From positions 110,021 through 174,020 of the forward strand of contig CAVUSZ010000039.1 in the NCBI GenBank assembly GCA_963744255.1: DNA of 64,000 nt. Reading direction: 5' to 3'. The DNA comes from DATEDA01 sp963744255 (lineage in GTDB: Bacteria > Pseudomonadota > Gammaproteobacteria > Burkholderiales > SG8-39). The notes under the pieces were generated by a model that worked only from the letters and a program-made list of their open reading frames with translations, was not told where the DNA came from and did no database searches. The translations under genes were made by a program, and so were the position numbers. Shown here piece after piece: positions 15,696 to 23,746 of the stretch. How positions within the stretch are numbered: the stretch's first letter is position 1; each line of letters starts with the position of its first letter.

Positions 15696-16574
15696 TCAGG
15701 CGAAGGCGGGCATCCGCCGAGGCCGCACCACCACGTCGTCCCAGGTTGCCTCGTCGGGCGCGATCGGCGACCGCCGCTTGACCCGCTCGTAGACCGGCGT
15801 GAAGTCGGACGCGGTATCGGCGATCAGCTGCTCGAAGCTGTCGATCACGAAGTAGGTGTCCTGGAAGCGGTCGATGCGGTACTCGGTGCAAAGCAGCCGT
15901 TCGAGGTCGAACTTGACGCGGCGCGGCTCGGCGCTTTCGGCCGCGTACAGGACCTCGCCGGCCGAAGAGAGGATCCCGGCGCCGTAGACACGTAGACCTT
16001 CGGGCGTCCCGATCAGCCCGAACTCGACCGTGTACCAATAGAGGCGGGCGAGATGCTTGAGCGAGTCGAGCCTCGCCGCCTTGAGCCCGCCCTTGCCGTA
16101 GGCCGCCATGTAGTCGGCGTACACCGGGTCGAAAAGCAACGGCACGTGGCCGAAGAAGTCGTGGAACACGTCGGGCTCGACGATGTACTCGGCCTCCTCC
16201 GGCCGGCGCAGCCAGTCGGTAACCGGGAAGCGGCGGTTGGCGAGATGCTCGAAGAAGGCAAGGTCGGGGATCAGCCCGGGCACCGCGACGAGCTCCCAGC
16301 CGGTCGCACGCCGGAGCTTCCGCGAAATCTCGTCGAAACGAGGAACGCCAGCGCTCGCGTCGAGGCGGGCGAGGGTATGCAGGAACTCCTCGCACGCGTA
16401 CTGCGGCACGAGCCGCATCTGGCGGTCGTAGAGCTTCCGCCACAGGGCGTGCTCGGCGGCCGTGTACGCCGACCAGTCCTGCTCGCGCGTGTGGTCGGAG
16501 CGCATGCGCGAGTAGTCGCCGCGCAGGGCGAGTTCCGGGGCGTTGCTGACTGCGGTGAGAATCGATCGATCCAT
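15696..16574 (-). CDS. phhA: Phenylalanine 4-monooxygenase
   Basis: It hydroxylates phenylalanine to tyrosine with tetrahydropterin and iron. The iron ligands are visible: FHDFFGHVPLL supplies two histidines and WYTVEFGLIG the glutamate. The pterin and substrate surroundings (VPGLIPDLAFFEHLANRRFP) are also family-like. The ATG at 16574 is chosen because GAGGAG lies six bases before it; an upstream TTG at 16589 would add five residues without support. At 292 residues it has bacterial length, with no ACT regulatory domain. It follows hppD by 11 bases on the same strand, in the order expected for Phe/Tyr degradation. No pterin carbinolamine dehydratase is adjacent. Confidence 0.95.
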   Translation of the reverse strand: MDRSILTAVSNAPELALRGDYSRMRSDHTREQDWSAYTAAEHALWRKLYDRQMRLVPQYACEEFLHTLARLDASAGVPRFDEISRKLRRATGWELVAVPGLIPDLAFFEHLANRRFPVTDWLRRPEEAEYIVEPDVFHDFFGHVPLLFDPVYADYMAAYGKGGLKAARLDSLKHLARLYWYTVEFGLIGTPEGLRVYGAGILSSAGEVLYAAESAEPRRVKFDLERLLCTEYRIDRFQDTYFVIDSFEQLIADTASDFTPVYERVKRRSPIAPDEATWDDVVVRPRRMPAFA

Positions 16575-16585
16575 TTCCCTGCTCC

Positions 16586-16933
<348 letters not shown>

Positions 16934-17024
16934 GGACTTGCTCCTAGGGGGCGGATGGGTCGCCATTATGGGGAAGAGGGGGGGCCATTTGGTGCCAAAG
17001 ACACCCCGACTCCGCCTTCGTTCG

Positions 17025-17037
17025 GCAATAATATTGC
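17025..17037. promoter_or_regulatory. Inverted repeat GCAATA-A-TATTGC in the hppD/lrp divergent region
   Basis: The only AT-rich patch of the 131-base intergenic region contains a perfect six-base inverted repeat around a central A. It ends 27 bases before the Lrp/AsnC start and lies about 90 bases upstream of the hppD start. Lrp-family proteins often bind degenerate AT-rich palindromes in their own promoters. This is a plausible autoregulatory and hppD-phhA operator; it is inferred from symmetry and position only. Confidence 0.35.
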
Positions 17038-17064
17038 GCACTCACACGCTTTGAGAGGCCGAAG

Positions 17065-17544
17065 ATGCCAACTTCCAACCTCGACCGCACCGACCGCAGG
17101 ATCCTCGACTTGCTGCAGCGCGACGGCCGGCTCACGAACGTGGAGCTCGCGGCCAAGGTCGCGCTTTCGCCCAGTCCCTGTCTGCGCCGGGTGCGCGCGC
17201 TGGAGGGGGGAGGCGTTATCCGGGACTACGTGGCCCTGCTCGACTCCGCGCAGGTGGGGTTGGGGCTGCTCGCCTTTGCCAACGTGAAGCTCGAGAAGGG
17301 CGGGACGACCCCGCTCGAAGAGTTCCGCAGCGCAGTGCAGACTTGGCCCGAGGTTGTAGCCTGCTACGCCATGACCGGCGATACGGACTATCTCCTGCGG
17401 GTCCACGTGGAGGATCTCGAGCACTATTCACGGTTCATGATGAACCGCCTGCTTAAGCTGGCGGGCGTGATCGACGTGAAATCTAACTTCGTGCTGGAGC
17501 GGATCAAGGACACGACCGCACTCCCGCTCGGGCATCTGGGATGA
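17065..17544 (+). CDS. Lrp/AsnC-family transcriptional regulator
   Basis: The 159-residue protein has an N-terminal helix-turn-helix, LDRTDRRILDLLQRDGRLTN through SPSPCLRRVRALE, and a C-terminal RAM/ACT-like domain with YAMTGDTDYLLRVHVEDLE. It is divergent from hppD-phhA across 131 bases, so it probably controls Phe/Tyr degradation in response to an aromatic amino acid, as Lrp-type regulators do in related loci. Its last 19 codons including the stop are repeated immediately downstream (see the repeat feature). The stop codon overlaps an ATG that begins a short decoy frame in that repeat. Confidence 0.93.
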   Translation: MPTSNLDRTDRRILDLLQRDGRLTNVELAAKVALSPSPCLRRVRALEGGGVIRDYVALLDSAQVGLGLLAFANVKLEKGGTTPLEEFRSAVQTWPEVVACYAMTGDTDYLLRVHVEDLEHYSRFMMNRLLKLAGVIDVKSNFVLERIKDTTALPLGHLG

Positions 17545-17617
17545 GTACGCGTTTCGTGCTCGAGCGGATCAAGGACACGACCGCACTGCCGCTCGGACAT
17601 CTCGGATGAGCACGCGT
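17488..17617 (+). repeat. 65-bp tandem duplication of the lrp 3' end and downstream start
   Basis: Positions 17488-17552 and 17553-17617 match at 60 of 65 bases. Each copy encodes FVLERIKDTTALPLGHLG, the stop, and the overlapping ATGAGYACGCGT start region of the following gene. The five differences (17496/17561, 17523/17588, 17532/17597, 17538/17603, 17546/17611) are all third-position synonymous changes in the coding frames. The first copy ends the Lrp protein. The second opens a 22-codon frame starting MSTRFVLERIK that resembles no independent gene. Confidence 0.9.
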
Positions 17618-18100
17618 CGTAAAGCCGGCGCCGGGCGCCCACGGGCCTTGCGACATCCCCGGCCGCGCGTGGCGGCGGTGCCGCTCCTCGAGCGGCTCGC
17701 GTCGCTCGCGCGGCTCTTCGCCGCGGCCGCAGCGCGGGGGCCCGCGGATCGCTTCGGCCTCGACCCGGCCGGCTGGCGTGTTGTCGCCGCGCTCGGCGAC
17801 GGGGCGGCGCGCTCGGCGGCCGAAACGGCGGCCCGCAGCGCGCTCGACAAGGCGCGCGCGTCGCGCGCCCTCCAGGCTCTCTCTCGCGCCGGCTACATCG
17901 AGCGGACCCACGACGCGTTCGACGCCCGGCGCACCCTGTTCCGCCTGACCACCAGGGGTCGGGCGCTCTATCGGCGCGTCGCGCTGCGCGCCCGGGTGCG
18001 CGAGCGGGCGCTGCTGGCCGGCCTTACGCCGGTAGAACGGCGTCAGCTCGACGGGTTGCTGGCAAAGCTGCAACGCGCGGCCGAAGCTGGCGGAACTTGA
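17606..18100 (+). CDS. MarR-type winged-helix regulator
   Basis: The 164-residue protein has an N-terminal Arg/Pro-rich tail and then a MarR-like winged-helix domain. LDPAGWRVVAALGDG is the first helix, ALDKARASRALQALSRAGYI the recognition region, and TLFRLTTRGRALYRRVALRA the wing and following helix. The residues normally NQSTVSR/KGTVSR here read LDKARASR. The original start probably overlapped the lrp stop (ATGA) before the 65-bp duplication separated them, so the two regulators were likely co-translated. The ligand and targets are unknown. Confidence 0.8.
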   Translation: MSTRRKAGAGRPRALRHPRPRVAAVPLLERLASLARLFAAAAARGPADRFGLDPAGWRVVAALGDGAARSAAETAARSALDKARASRALQALSRAGYIERTHDAFDARRTLFRLTTRGRALYRRVALRARVRERALLAGLTPVERRQLDGLLAKLQRAAEAGGT

Positions 18101-18202
18101 ACCGCCGCGCGGGTCGCGCTGCATTGCAGCGGTGCCCCTTGCGTTCGCGTTCCTTCTAGAATGCTCGCGGCACTTGGCCACCACGAGGAGGAGGAAACCA
18201 CC

Positions 18203-19531
18203 ATGAAGCACACCACAATCGCGCTTGCGGTCGCGGCGATCGCAGCGACGGTCTACGGCGCGGGTGCGTCGGCGCAAGCGAAGGAGCAGTTCGTGCCGGT
18301 CAATTCGTACTGGGTCGGCCCGTACGCGGCGGGCGGCTCGGGAATCGCAGGTGCGATGATCGATTACTTCAAGCTGCTCAACAACCGCGACGGCGGCATC
18401 AACGGCGTCAAGATCACGTGGGAGAAGTGCGAGACCGAGTACAACAACGCCCGCGGCGTCGAGTGCTACGAGCGCTCGAAGAAGAAAGGGCCGACCGGCG
18501 CGACCCTGATCCACCCGCTATCGACGGGCATCACCTATTCGCTGATCGAGAAAGGGACGACCGACAAGATCCCCATCGTGTCCATCGGCTACGGCCGGAC
18601 CGATGCCTCCGACGGACGCGTGTTCCCGTATGTCTTTCCGCTGATCACCAACTACTGGTCGCAGAACACCGCCAAGATCAAGTTCATCGGCCAGAAGGAA
18701 GGCGGGATGGACAAGCTGAAGGGCAAGAAGATCGTGAATCTCTATCACGACTCGGCCTACGGCAAGGAGACGATCCCGGTCCTCGACATCCAGGCGAAGA
18801 AGTACGGGTTCGAGGTGACGCACATCGCGGTGCCGCATCCGGGCAATGAGCAGCAGTCGCAGTGGCTGCAAGTCCGACAGATCCGGCCCGACTGGGTGAT
18901 CCTGCGGGGCTGGGGGGTGATGAACCCGACGGCGCTGAAGGCGGCGGCGAAGGTGGGGTTCCCTAGGGAGAAGGTGGTCGGCGTGTGGTGGTCGGGGGCC
19001 GAGGAGGACGTGATCCCGGCGGGCGACGCGGCGAAGGGTTACATCGCCGCGGGCTTCAACGCCCCCGGTAGCAACTTCCCGGTGGTCAAGGAGATCCAGA
19101 AGCATGTGTACGCGAAGGGTCAGGGCGAACTCGACGACAAGACGCGCATCGGGACCATCTACTACAACCGCGGCGTGCTCTGGGCGATCCTGACCACCGA
19201 AGCGGTTCGCACTGCGCAAGCGAAGTTCGGCAAGGGTCAGCCGATGACCGGCGAGCAGGTGCGCTGGGGCCTCGAAAATCTGCGAATCGACGATACGCGT
19301 CTGAAGGAGCTCGGCGCCGCGGGCTTCATGCAGCCGCTGCAGGTCTCGTGCATGGACCACGAGGGCGGCGGCGCTGTGAAGTTCCAGCAATGGGATGGCA
19401 GGGAGTGGAAAGTGATCACCGACTGGATCGCCTCCGACCAGTCGATCGTGCGGCCGATGATCGAGGCTTCGGCGGCGCAGTATGCCCAGGAGAAGGGCAT
19501 CACTCGGCGCGACTGCGGCAAGGAAGGGTAG
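18203..19531 (+). CDS. Branched-chain amino acid-type ABC transporter binding protein (LivK family)
   Basis: The start is ATG 18203, after GAGGAGGAGGAAACCACC; an upstream in-frame TTG at 18161 lacks support. A Sec signal peptide covers residues 1-25 (cleavage after ASAQA). The mature part is a type-I periplasmic binding protein with LLNNRDGGINGVKITWEKCE and SGITYSLIEKG-like ligand-loop regions; two cysteines in the K-C-E and E-C-Y segments may pair. At 442 residues it belongs to the larger LivK-like receptors for amides, aromatics or amino acids. No permease or ATPase gene is adjacent. It is followed by a strong hairpin at 19545-19579. Ligand unknown. Confidence 0.9.
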   Translation: MKHTTIALAVAAIAATVYGAGASAQAKEQFVPVNSYWVGPYAAGGSGIAGAMIDYFKLLNNRDGGINGVKITWEKCETEYNNARGVECYERSKKKGPTGATLIHPLSTGITYSLIEKGTTDKIPIVSIGYGRTDASDGRVFPYVFPLITNYWSQNTAKIKFIGQKEGGMDKLKGKKIVNLYHDSAYGKETIPVLDIQAKKYGFEVTHIAVPHPGNEQQSQWLQVRQIRPDWVILRGWGVMNPTALKAAAKVGFPREKVVGVWWSGAEEDVIPAGDAAKGYIAAGFNAPGSNFPVVKEIQKHVYAKGQGELDDKTRIGTIYYNRGVLWAILTTEAVRTAQAKFGKGQPMTGEQVRWGLENLRIDDTRLKELGAAGFMQPLQVSCMDHEGGGAVKFQQWDGREWKVITDWIASDQSIVRPMIEASAAQYAQEKGITRRDCGKEG

Positions 19532-19540
19532 AAAGAACTT

Positions 19541-19595
19541 GGACGTGTTGCGGCGCAGGTAAAGCCTGCGCCGCAACACCGAGGGTTCAAGACAA
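19541..19595 (-). repeat. Dispersed palindromic repeat, copy 1 (also a candidate terminator)
   Basis: The forward strand has a perfect 15-bp stem: GTGTTGCGGCGCAGG at 19545-19559, a five-base loop, and CCTGCGCCGCAACAC at 19565-19579. It lies 13 bases after the binding-protein stop, so it may also end that transcript, though there is no T-run. Read on the reverse strand, the flank CTTGAACCCTCG joined to the stem matches a second element at 28171-28231, showing that this is a dispersed REP-like unit. Confidence 0.7.
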
Positions 19596-19630
19596 CCGCG
19601 GGCGGGGCGGGCCCCCCGATCGCCGCGAGG

Positions 19631-19993
19631 TCAGCGGCGGGGTGCGCGCGTCGCGTCGTCGACCGCAGCGCGGGCGGTCTCGGTCCAGGCGCGCGACTGC
19701 TCGGTGCATGCGCCGACCCACGCTTCGGTGGCGCGCATGCAGATTTCCGCCGCCCGCCGCGGGTAGTCGGTAAGCGCCTGCTGCCAGTCGGACGAGGCAC
19801 GCGCGGAGGCCACCGGCGCGGTCCATGCACCTGCGAGCGACTGCCAGGAGCTCATCGCCTCGATCGCGGCGCGCGCGGTCGCGAGATTGAGCTCCTGCAG
19901 CTCGCGGATCGACCGGAGCTGCATCTCCATGAGCTGCTGTGACGCGGCGAACGCGGCCGCATTCGGGCCGCGAGTGGGATCGAACGCATTCAT
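19631..19993 (-). CDS. Phasin-family protein
   Basis: The 120-residue protein has no signal peptide, is almost entirely helical and rich in Ala, Glu and Gln. The heptad-like segment QLMEMQLRSIRELQELNLAT near the N-terminus is followed by AAIEAMSSWQSLAGA, the usual layout of PhaP-type phasins that coat polyhydroxyalkanoate granules. Start ATG 19993 follows AGGAGGGACACC. No PHA synthase gene is nearby. Sequence conservation in phasins is low, so the assignment rests on composition, length and short local similarity. Confidence 0.7.
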   Translation of the reverse strand: MNAFDPTRGPNAAAFAASQQLMEMQLRSIRELQELNLATARAAIEAMSSWQSLAGAWTAPVASARASSDWQQALTDYPRRAAEICMRATEAWVGACTEQSRAWTETARAAVDDATRAPRR

Positions 19994-20014
19994 GGTGTCC
20001 CTCCTTCGGCTGGC

Positions 20015-20617
20015 TTACTTCCCGAGCGTCCCCCAAAGCTGGTCGAGCCGTGCGTAGCGACCGCAGCCCGAGGTGTAGAACTTGTAGCGGACCGGATTCT
20101 TCCGGTAGTAATCCTGATGGTAGTCCTCGGCCGGCCAGAATTCGCCGGCGGCGACGATCGGCGTGACGATCGGCTGGGCGAACGGCTTGTCCTTGTCCCA
20201 TTTCGCCTTCGAGGCCTCGGCGAGCCGCTTCTGCTCTTCGGTGTGATAGAAGATCGAGGGGCGGTACTGCGAGCCCACGTCGCAGAACTGGCGGTCCTTC
20301 ACCGTCGGATCGTGGTTCAGCCAGAACTGCTCGAGCAGGCGCTCATAGCTCACCTTCGCCGGGTCGTAGACGACCTGGACGACCTCGGTGTGGCCGGTGG
20401 TACCGGACGACACCTCCGCATAGGTCGGTTTCTGCTTGGTGCCGCCCATGTATCCGGACGTCGTCGACACCACGCCGGGCACCTTGTCGAACGCTTCCTC
20501 GGTGCACCAGAAACAGCCCGCCGCGAACGTGGCCTTGGCCACGCCGGCGGGCGGGGCCTGCGCGATCACCGGCGCCGCCGCGAGCAGCAGCGCTAGCGCA
20601 AAATAGCGTCTCAACAC
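20015..20617 (-). CDS. msrA: Periplasmic peptide-methionine (S)-S-oxide reductase MsrA
   Basis: It reduces methionine-S-sulfoxide in proteins. With a GTG start at 20617, preceded by AGGAGTCC, the protein has 200 residues. The first 20 form a signal peptide (LRRYFALALLLAAAPVIAQA), so it is exported. The catalytic motif GCFWCTEEAF is at residues 34-43 with the nucleophile Cys35; GYMGG, YAEVSSGTTGHTEVVQV and EDYHQDYYRKNP follow, all typical of MsrA. A C-terminal SGCGRY supplies a candidate resolving cysteine. It starts 21 bases after the phasin gene start region on the same strand. How its disulfide is recycled in the periplasm is not visible here. Confidence 0.95.
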   Translation of the reverse strand: MLRRYFALALLLAAAPVIAQAPPAGVAKATFAAGCFWCTEEAFDKVPGVVSTTSGYMGGTKQKPTYAEVSSGTTGHTEVVQVVYDPAKVSYERLLEQFWLNHDPTVKDRQFCDVGSQYRPSIFYHTEEQKRLAEASKAKWDKDKPFAQPIVTPIVAAGEFWPAEDYHQDYYRKNPVRYKFYTSGCGRYARLDQLWGTLGK

Positions 20618-20690
20618 ACGGACTCCTGTTCCTGAGAACGTTGGTCGCCGTTCCCGGTTCGGCCCTTGCACCGGCCGCTTGATCCGCGGA

Positions 20691-20969
20691 TCAGGCCTCG
20701 GCTGGCTCCGACACCCGGTCGAGGGCCTTGTCGACCACCACGAGCGTGTCCAGGTAGGTCATCGTGGGGTCGCTGCCGTAGAGCGCCCGGATGTGGTTTC
20801 GATACGATTCGCCGTGCCACCGCTGCGCGGCCTCTCTGGTTTTCCAAATGTGTACGCCACCACCCCGGTTCTTCGCTGCGTCGAAGAAGTAGAACTTGTG
20901 AACGAGGTCTTCGTTCTTCGACCACGCGCGCGCGGTCTGATCGAAGGCTTGCTCGCCGGGGAGGCGCGT
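20691..20969 (-). pseudogene. YdhR/ABM-type monooxygenase-like protein lacking its N-terminus
   Basis: The reverse frame reads TRLPGEQAFDQTARAWSKNE, then HKFYFFDAAKNRGGGVHIW, KTREAAQRWHG and IRALYGSDPTMTYLDTLVVV, ending in TGA at 20691. This resembles small dimeric-barrel YdhR-like proteins, whose members normally start about ten residues before the TRLP segment. No ATG, GTG or TTG occurs in frame between there and the stop of the upstream cyclotransferase gene. Either a CTG at 20978 is used or the start was lost. The stop codon lies inside a perfect 14-bp palindrome (20680-20693). Confidence 0.5.
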
Positions 20970-20981
20970 TCCTGACAGGGA

Positions 20982-20998
20982 CCGCCCAGTTCGGGCGG
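20982..20998 (-). terminator. Short GC-rich hairpin after the first ChaC gene
   Basis: CCGCCC, loop AGTTC, GGGCGG lies just past the stop codon of the reverse-strand cyclotransferase gene. The stem is six G-C pairs. There is no following T-run on the reverse strand, so it is at best a rho-assisted or processing hairpin. Confidence 0.35.
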
Positions 20999-21006
20999 GG
21001 AAGGGA

Positions 21007-21696
21007 TTACTCCCGAGCGGCTTCGCGGACGAGGCGGTCGCGGAGGAGCTCGAGGTATGCGTCGCGCAGACCGTGCGCCGCGAGGGCCTCGACGGTGTTG
21101 TGCAGGTACTCGGCCGAGCTGCCGATGTGCCCGCACGCCGCCGCGAGCGCGCGCGCGACCACGTCGACCGGGAGCCGGCCGGCGTAGTTCGGATGCTCGC
21201 GATTGACCACGAATGCGAGCGCGCGCAGCTCCTGCTCGCAGCCGTGGCTCGCGGCGCACGGCGCCGCGTTCACTCTTACCCACCGCGGCGAGTAGGACCC
21301 GCTCACCATCTCACGGCGCCAGAGGAGCCGCAGCTCGCTGGCCGCCGTCGCGGCGGGAAGCCGGTAGGCGAGCCCATGGCAGGTGCCACCGAGATCCAGG
21401 CCGAGGACGAGACCGGGCCTGTCGGGCGTCCCGCGTCCGGTCATCGACCAGAGGCAGAACCGGCGGTGGAAGCCGCGGAGCGTGGCCGCACGCCGCTCGT
21501 CGTGGTGCAGGAGCGGGTTCCAGAGCAGGGACCCGTAGCCGAACACCCAGACGTCTTCGCCGGCACGCACGCCGGAGAGCACGCACCGGATCGAGGCATC
21601 GAGTTCCTCATCGGTGAGTGGAGTGGGGCCCCGGCCGGACTCCGCGAGCAGGCGCCGCATCCGTCCGTTCTCGAGGTCTTCGCGCGTCAGGGACAT
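21007..21696 (-). CDS. ChaC-type gamma-glutamylcyclotransferase (copy 1)
   Basis: ChaC enzymes release 5-oxoproline from glutathione, yielding Cys-Gly. The 229-residue protein has the nucleotide-like loop VWVFGYGSLLWNP at about residues 48-60, then RRFCLWSMTGRGTPDRPGLV, CHGLAYRLP and LRLLWRREMVSGSYSPRWV, all in the family order. The catalytic glutamate is expected in the LLWRREM region. It is on the same strand as the second copy at 22818-23597 but separated by an oppositely oriented hydrolase gene. A role in glutathione turnover is inferred from the family. Confidence 0.9.
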   Translation of the reverse strand: MSLTREDLENGRMRRLLAESGRGPTPLTDEELDASIRCVLSGVRAGEDVWVFGYGSLLWNPLLHHDERRAATLRGFHRRFCLWSMTGRGTPDRPGLVLGLDLGGTCHGLAYRLPAATAASELRLLWRREMVSGSYSPRWVRVNAAPCAASHGCEQELRALAFVVNREHPNYAGRLPVDVVARALAAACGHIGSSAEYLHNTVEALAAHGLRDAYLELLRDRLVREAARE

Positions 21697-21851
21697 AAGC
21701 CGGGCAACGGCCCGTCGTGTTCAAGGTTGACACGGGAATGGCCCGGCGGGGCGGAACTTTTCCGCAACGGGGCGCATCGGGCGTACTTGCCGGGGTCATG
21801 CTGCACGCCCACAATCCCGGATCGTGCCGCGTCCGCGGGGTATCCCGTCCA

Positions 21852-22796
21852 ATGGCCAGTCCCCGCTCGCGGTACTTCCCCAGCCTCGGTCCACGCGGGT
21901 TCCACCGCGTGGCGTACACGGAATGGGGGAGCCCGCACAACCCGCATACCGTCGTATGCGTTCACGGCCTCACGCGCAACAGCCGTGATTTCGACTATCT
22001 GGCCGCGCGGCTCGCCGCCGACTGCCGGGTTGTCTGCATGGACGTCCCCGGACGCGGGGCGAGCGACTGGCTGGCGGACAAGTCGGATTACGGCTTCGCG
22101 CTGTATCAGTCGGACGCTGCAACGCTGCTCGCGCACGTGATGGCGCATCCCGGCGGCACGCTCCACGACCTCGCGCGAGTGCTCCGCCACAGCGGGCACC
22201 CGGAGCGCGTCGATTGGGTGGGAACGTCGATGGGCGGCCTGATCGGCATGATGCTTGCCGCCAAGCTCGGCTCGCCGATCGGCCGCCTGGTGCTGAACGA
22301 CATCGGCCCGCTCGTGCCTTGGCCGGGGCTCATTCGGCTGAAGAACGTGCACGCCGGGCTGAACGCGAAGTTCAAGACGCTCGGGGAGCTCGAGCAGCAC
22401 CTCCGGGTCGCGTGCGCGCAGTTCGGCCCGATCGACGACGCGAAGTGGCGCCATGTGGCCCGGCACAGCGGGCGCAAGAACGACGACGGCACCTGGAGCC
22501 AGGCCTACGACCCCGGCATCGTCAGCGCACTCAGGCGGGGCAACAACGGTGGCCTCGAGTTCGGACCCGACTTCCTGCTCGGGGTCGACCTGTGGCCGGT
22601 GTGGGAGACGATCAAGTCCCCGACGCTCGTGCTGCGCGGCACGGAGTCCGATCTGCTGCTCGAATCGACCGCGAAGCAGATGGCCGAGCGCGGCCCGAAG
22701 GCTCGCGTCGTCGAGTTCGCGGGCATCGGCCACGCGCCGTGGCTGATGAACGATGACCAGATCGACGTCGTGCGCGACTTCTTGCTGGCGCGGTAG
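21852..22796 (+). CDS. Alpha/beta hydrolase
   Basis: The ATG at 21852 is preferred because the conserved region FHRVAYTEWGS begins soon after; the longer frame from 21717 adds an unconserved stretch overlapping the promoter zone. The 314-residue protein has the oxyanion segment VCVHGLTRNSRDF, the nucleophile elbow WVGTSMGGLIGM, the acid in VLRGTESDLL and the catalytic histidine in GIGHAPWLM. It is a serine hydrolase of the esterase or C-C hydrolase type; substrate unknown. It is placed between two ChaC genes of opposite orientation. A related but frame-broken hydrolase lies at 32364-33302. Confidence 0.88.
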   Translation: MASPRSRYFPSLGPRGFHRVAYTEWGSPHNPHTVVCVHGLTRNSRDFDYLAARLAADCRVVCMDVPGRGASDWLADKSDYGFALYQSDAATLLAHVMAHPGGTLHDLARVLRHSGHPERVDWVGTSMGGLIGMMLAAKLGSPIGRLVLNDIGPLVPWPGLIRLKNVHAGLNAKFKTLGELEQHLRVACAQFGPIDDAKWRHVARHSGRKNDDGTWSQAYDPGIVSALRRGNNGGLEFGPDFLLGVDLWPVWETIKSPTLVLRGTESDLLLESTAKQMAERGPKARVVEFAGIGHAPWLMNDDQIDVVRDFLLAR

Positions 22797-22817
22797 CGGA
22801 GAGACGCAGGCGAGCTT

Positions 22818-23597
22818 CTAGAGCTGGAGATCGGCTCGCGGGAGGTGGGGTTCGTCCTCGCCCAGCCGCCGCCGAGCGAGCGCATCGAGGTTCATCAGAT
22901 GCGGGTCGCGGATTCCGGCTGCGGCCAGCCCGTCGATCGTCCGTCGGAGATAGTCGAGCCCGGTGCCGATCGTGCCGCGGGCGTGGACTAGGCGCTCTAC
23001 CACCCGCTCCGGGGGTAGCCGACCGGCGTAACCCGGGCGGTCGCGGTTCACGACGAAAGCGAGCGCGCGGAACGAGCGCTTCCCGTGCGTGACGAGTGTC
23101 CAGCGCGGCGCGTAGGAGCCGAGCAGCATCTCGCGGCGCCACAGCAGGCGCAACTCCTCTCCTGCCATCCGCTCCGGGATCCGGTACACGACACCTGTGC
23201 AGCGCCCGCCGCGATCGAGCCCGAGCACGAGGCCGGGCCGCTCCGGCGTGCCGCGGTTCACGCGCGACCAGAGGCAGAAGCTGCGGTGATAGCCGTGCAC
23301 CGTGGCAACGACCCGCTCGTCGAAGTCGAACACCGGATTCCAGATGAGCGAGCCGTAGGCGAACACCCACACGTCCGGTTGGCGGTGGGGAGCGCAGAGG
23401 ATAGCCTGCAGCGAGTCCTCGAGCGCCTGCTCGGACAGGAGCTCGGCGGCGCAGGCCGAGCCCTCGAGAGCGCGCCGCAGCACGTTGTCGACGAGGTCCT
23501 CGCGGCACAAAGCTCGCTCCTCGGCGGCGGTCCTGTCCGAGCCGGGGAACGACTCGCCGCGCTCGATCGCGTCAGCGGCGGCCAATGACGATCCCAT
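22818..23597 (-). CDS. ChaC-type gamma-glutamylcyclotransferase (copy 2)
   Basis: This is a 259-residue paralogue of the protein at 21007-21696. It has VWVFAYGSLIWNPVFDFDE (note FAYGSL instead of the FGYGSL of copy 1), RSFCLWSRVNRGTPERPGLV, VVYRIPE and LRLLWRREMLLGSYAPRW. An N-terminal extension of about 75 residues with a charged helical look is longer than in copy 1. It converges on the alpha/beta hydrolase gene, 22 bases apart. Both copies keep the segment expected to carry the catalytic Glu. Duplicated ChaC genes in one locus suggest active glutathione degradation or divergent substrates. Confidence 0.88.
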   Translation of the reverse strand: MGSSLAAADAIERGESFPGSDRTAAEERALCREDLVDNVLRRALEGSACAAELLSEQALEDSLQAILCAPHRQPDVWVFAYGSLIWNPVFDFDERVVATVHGYHRSFCLWSRVNRGTPERPGLVLGLDRGGRCTGVVYRIPERMAGEELRLLWRREMLLGSYAPRWTLVTHGKRSFRALAFVVNRDRPGYAGRLPPERVVERLVHARGTIGTGLDYLRRTIDGLAAAGIRDPHLMNLDALARRRLGEDEPHLPRADLQL

Positions 23598-23746
23598 AGC
23601 TCTCGACGGATTGCGGCACGGTGCGGAAAATCTGACGGTCCAGGGGTGTCCTAGCCCCGGCTTTAGACCATTGGTAGGATTCGCAGCGAGTCAACCGAGG
23701 GCTAGTTTACCCGGAGCGAACAGCCCCCGGGGCAGGAGGATGTCTC

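Noticed and set aside
17541..17609. A 22-codon gene (MSTRFVLERIK...) between lrp and the MarR-type gene
   Set aside because: It is merely the second copy of the 65-bp duplication read from the overlapping ATG and encodes the Lrp C-terminus again; no independent function is indicated.
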